Origin: Diphasiastrum complanatum
Taxonomy: Eukaryota; Streptophyta; Lycopodiopsida; Lycopodiales; Lycopodiaceae
Direction: 5' to 3'
Assembly (NCBI GenBank): GCA_029204225.1
Contig: CM055097.1
Location: 1,285,414-1,349,413, forward strand
DNA: 64,000 nt
The notes beneath the pieces are model-generated. The model was not told where the DNA came from. It ran no database searches and was given only the letters and a program-made list of their open reading frames with translations. Position numbers and translations under genes: made by a program. Position 1 is the first letter of the stretch, and each line of letters opens with the position of its first letter. This document shows positions 61,220 through 64,000 of this stretch, piece after piece.

Positions 61220-63210
61220 AATCGATTGGTTTAATGCAAATGCACATATAATCGTCTTTGGATAAATAGCTTTTGAAACAAGTTACAATACTTGCCTACA
61301 TTGTTGATCATACGTTCTAGATATACAATATGGTACTAATATATTATAATGTATAGAACGTAAGTATTGTATATATATAAATTTTAAAAAAAAACATGTT
61401 TAATGTAATATGGAAAGGGCCAGGCAGAATGGCATGTGCCCGGCCCTGTCCATTGCGTAATGGATACTTTGAAAAATTTTACATGCTTATTATGAAACAT
61501 AACGAGCAATTTGACTTTTTTTGCCCACACTAATGTTGCCACATGGCAAGCCTGCGCTGACGCATGACATGCAGGCTAAAATGGGCAGCAAATTTTAAAA
61601 AAAAAAAAACATATGCATATTCTGCTTTTTAATTTGTCCAAAAATGGGCATAATATGCACAAAGTATCCATTACATCCTACTTAATAGTCTTGAAAATGT
61701 CTATTTTTGTATAAAATACAATATGAGGTGGCACAATCATTGGTGTAGTCTCTTCACAATTATGACATAACTCTATATTGATTTTAGAGCTGAAATTAAA
61801 TAAAGGAAATGGCAAAATGAATTGCCTTAAATTAACAAATCCTTTCATACACATATACATTGGAGATAAATATTTAGACTTGTGACTTCTGGTGTGCAGA
61901 TAATTGTTGACTTGATTGATGCATTAAGGTAATCCGATCTCAGTTGGACTTTTTAAATTGTGGATGGTGAGTTTGAGTGGTTGAAGTTGAGTAGACAAAA
62001 TTGTTCTAAAAGTGAATGTATTGAAATTGGACAATAGTTACATATGCAAAATGTTGCACTGAAAAGTTTTGTTCATTCATGCTTTTGCCATTAAACTGAA
62101 AAACGGGGTTTAGTTAGTTGGTTAGCACGACATACAAAGCTTTTTTGGTCTCAAGTTCACTTGGAAACAAATAGGCATAAAAGCAAAGACACATGATTTT
62201 GGTTTTTTTTAAGATTAGATGTTTGTTATTAATAATATATGTTTTCTAGTAAGAGACCCAAATATTTTATTGATAATATGATTGAGTCATGTGTGCCCCT
62301 AAGTGAGATTGAGAGAAATAAAATGGACTGTGTTAGAAAGTGGGATAGTGTAGCAACAATCATATATGGATATCAATTGTTGACTCCAAGAGAGGTTTTT
62401 GAAATATGCATATGAAATATAGCGGTGATTGTTATGTCCATGTCCACGTCCATTATCAAGGATTCAAAATAATCTTTGATGTGGATATTTGGCACTCCAT
62501 TGTTTGCGTTTATTAGTTAAGCCTCAATGTTCCATTCTAGGCCATATATGTAATTAACTACACGACTTATGGAGTAGTGCATGGTGTTTGACATACATAC
62601 GCATGTGGAGGAGCATCGAAAGTAACTACCTTTGAGTTTAGTAATGGATTAAAGTTCTTGAAGGAATATTTCTACGCTCATGGAATCTACATATACCTAT
62701 AGAAACTCGCCCTACTCCACTTCCAAATTCCAATTTCCAGTTATCATAATCCACTCCTCTCATGTTCAAATCATCACAGCCCAACAGTGAAGTTGCCAAG
62801 GGTTCATCTTCAGTGTTTCATTGGTTGGGTAATTTGGCTCCAAAGTCAATCTTTTGGTGTATTGCAACATGATCTTAATAATTTACATGAAGCGATCTCT
62901 AGAATGGTATAAGTACAAGGTCTTGCATAATTAAAAGGTGGAGACGACTTTGCTTTTTGCAGCTTTATAGTATCTCTTTATTTTTTCTTCTTGTTGATGG
63001 AATTGACCTCAACGTAAGTGGTCTCTCAAGATCTTGATCACTCCTAGCATAGGAATCAATGCTCTAGACTTTCTTCATAGCCATAAGTATACTTTATATT
63101 TTGACTAGTATTCACAATTTTAGCTTGTATTTCTCGTAACACACTATATGTTTTGTGATTTCAAGAAAATTACTTACTATTTTTCAATATTAAGCAATAT
63201 TTCAGTAATT
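61220..63210. other. Intergenic, AT-rich, no gene recognised
   Basis: TGTATAGAACGTAAGTATTG (61,350 on) is an imperfect inverse of AATACTTGCCTACA... (61,288 on), and ATAATGGATACTTTG is echoed in inverse as CAAAGTATCCATTAC (about 61,659), so 61,280-61,680 may be a fold-back repeat. Nothing else is seen. Confidence 0.35.
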
Positions 63211-64000
63211 TCTGTTGGAGATTAAGCTCACAGTTTCCTCCTTGGTGTTTCAATTCATTCAAGATTCTTCTTGCACATTTTTTATCCTTGAATTAATCAT
63301 CGATCTAGGGTCAGATGCAACCTATTTAGGTTTTTATGTCTTCTCATCTGATACCTATAGGAGTCATAATTTTTTGTTTTGTTATTCTGTATATTTAGTC
63401 GTGTTTCTTAACACAGACCGCAGTACCTACAAAACTACTTTCATTCTGTGTGTAGAGTAATATCTGGAAAAATACACGAGTTTCTGTGTAGCAATTCGAC
63501 ACTTGCGACTTTCTACACAAAATCGGATCAGCCGAACTATTTGAAGGACGGATACATCAATCTTCCGCCTAATCTTCATCTCCAAAGTTAAGGGTATCCA
63601 TTCTCGTTTCTATGTACATTCGAATGTCAAACCATTTGAAGAAGATTGAAGACCTGGCCAACTTCGACTACTTCGACCATCAGGTCACTCGACTACTTCG
63701 ACAATTGATCCCGAAGGATCCAAAGTGTCTGAAGTGTCCGACTCATCCGACTACTTTGACGATCAAGTCATCTGACTACTTCGACGATCCACTGATCCGA
63801 CTACTTCGAGTCATCCGACTAATATACACATTGTGCAGATGTCGTTATACATCAAATATCTGTAAAGTACATTCACGACCTGATATTGGGTTAGACTAAA
63901 CTAGTTTTGTAATTATAGATTAGTTAAGCAATTCTTGTAATCACCAGTATGTAGTGTATATATACACATCCAGCTCGCATTCACCATACAAAAAATCAAG
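63211..64000 (+). mobile_element. Possible LTR, cut by the window end
   Basis: TGTTGGAGATTAAGC at about 63,211 resembles a copia LTR start. Six variants of CGACTACTTCGA at 63,667-63,815 resemble U3 enhancer repeats. GTATATATACAC near 63,955 is a TATA-like site at the expected far end of U3. The other end and any internal region lie outside the window. Confidence 0.3.

Overview
This window is nuclear DNA of a land plant with a large, transposon-rich genome. The plant genes seen are a chlorophyll a/b-binding protein of the LHCB3 type, a GRAS regulator, a fasciclin-like arabinogalactan protein, an HKT potassium/sodium transporter, a plant 2-oxoglutarate dioxygenase and a polyvinylalcohol-dehydrogenase-like quinoprotein. 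They have GT...AG introns and are surrounded by Ty1/copia, Ty3/gypsy chromovirus, TRIM, CACTA, LINE and Helitron remnants and very long (CT)n tracts. A fern or other non-model embryophyte is plausible, but the sequence alone does not fix the lineage. I see no rRNA, tRNA or CRISPR array, and no clearly intact host gene; almost every recognisable host gene is a fragment or carries frameshifts.

Layout. 0.24-2.63, 4.6-6.09, 9.5-11.7 and 16.0-17.8 kb hold copies of one repeat family built from degenerate short units. Three copies end in a textbook Helitron 3' terminus: a GCCCGTC/GACGGGC hairpin, 8 nt, CTAG, then T. Each terminus abuts a (TA)n tract and a second repeat module that usually ends in (CT)n. 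Between them lie gene fragments: an unknown coding-like stretch (6.6-7.0 kb), a fasciclin-like protein (7.4-7.9), a GRAS piece (8.0-8.2) and a quinoprotein (13.2-14.0). 19.3-21.0 kb holds a 31-bp-TIR MITE and a Ty3 integrase-chromodomain piece between two copies of LTR sequence. 21.1-21.8 kb holds tandem repeats and a possible decayed mini-Helitron. 22.8-23.5 kb holds a 5'-truncated LHCB3-like gene. 25.4-27.8 kb is an inverted arrangement of short-unit arrays around a core duplicated from 17 kb.

28.0-31.9 kb holds a hairpin MITE, an HKT transporter fragment, a frameshifted 2-oxoglutarate dioxygenase first exon and, on the minus strand, a divergent histone H3 with centromeric-H3 (CENH3) features. 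32-37.7 kb has no recognised gene apart from a retroelement primer-binding site with a probable LTR. 37.8-39.2 kb is a CACTA TNP2 transposase interrupted by a 701-bp TRIM with a clean TAAAG target duplication. 39.5-43.2 kb is a decayed Ty1/copia element. 45.3-50.4 kb is a second copia element broken by the 1.18-kb LTR of a third, opposite-strand copia element. 51.4-53.0 kb is the N-terminal part of a Helitron Rep-helicase protein. 54.5-56.4 kb is a fourth copia element lacking integrase core and reverse transcriptase. 56.7-57.2 kb is a LINE fragment. 59.5-60.1 kb is a candidate small transcribed gene: a signal-peptide ORF containing a perfect 27-bp hairpin and followed by plausible splice sites. 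60.3-61.2 kb is a cluster of GC-rich hairpins and short repeats. The last 0.8 kb may be an LTR.

The unifying theme is transposition. The Helitron termini and the Rep-helicase remnant suggest an old Helitron lineage that could have moved gene fragments. The copia, TRIM and CACTA nesting gives a relative order of insertions.
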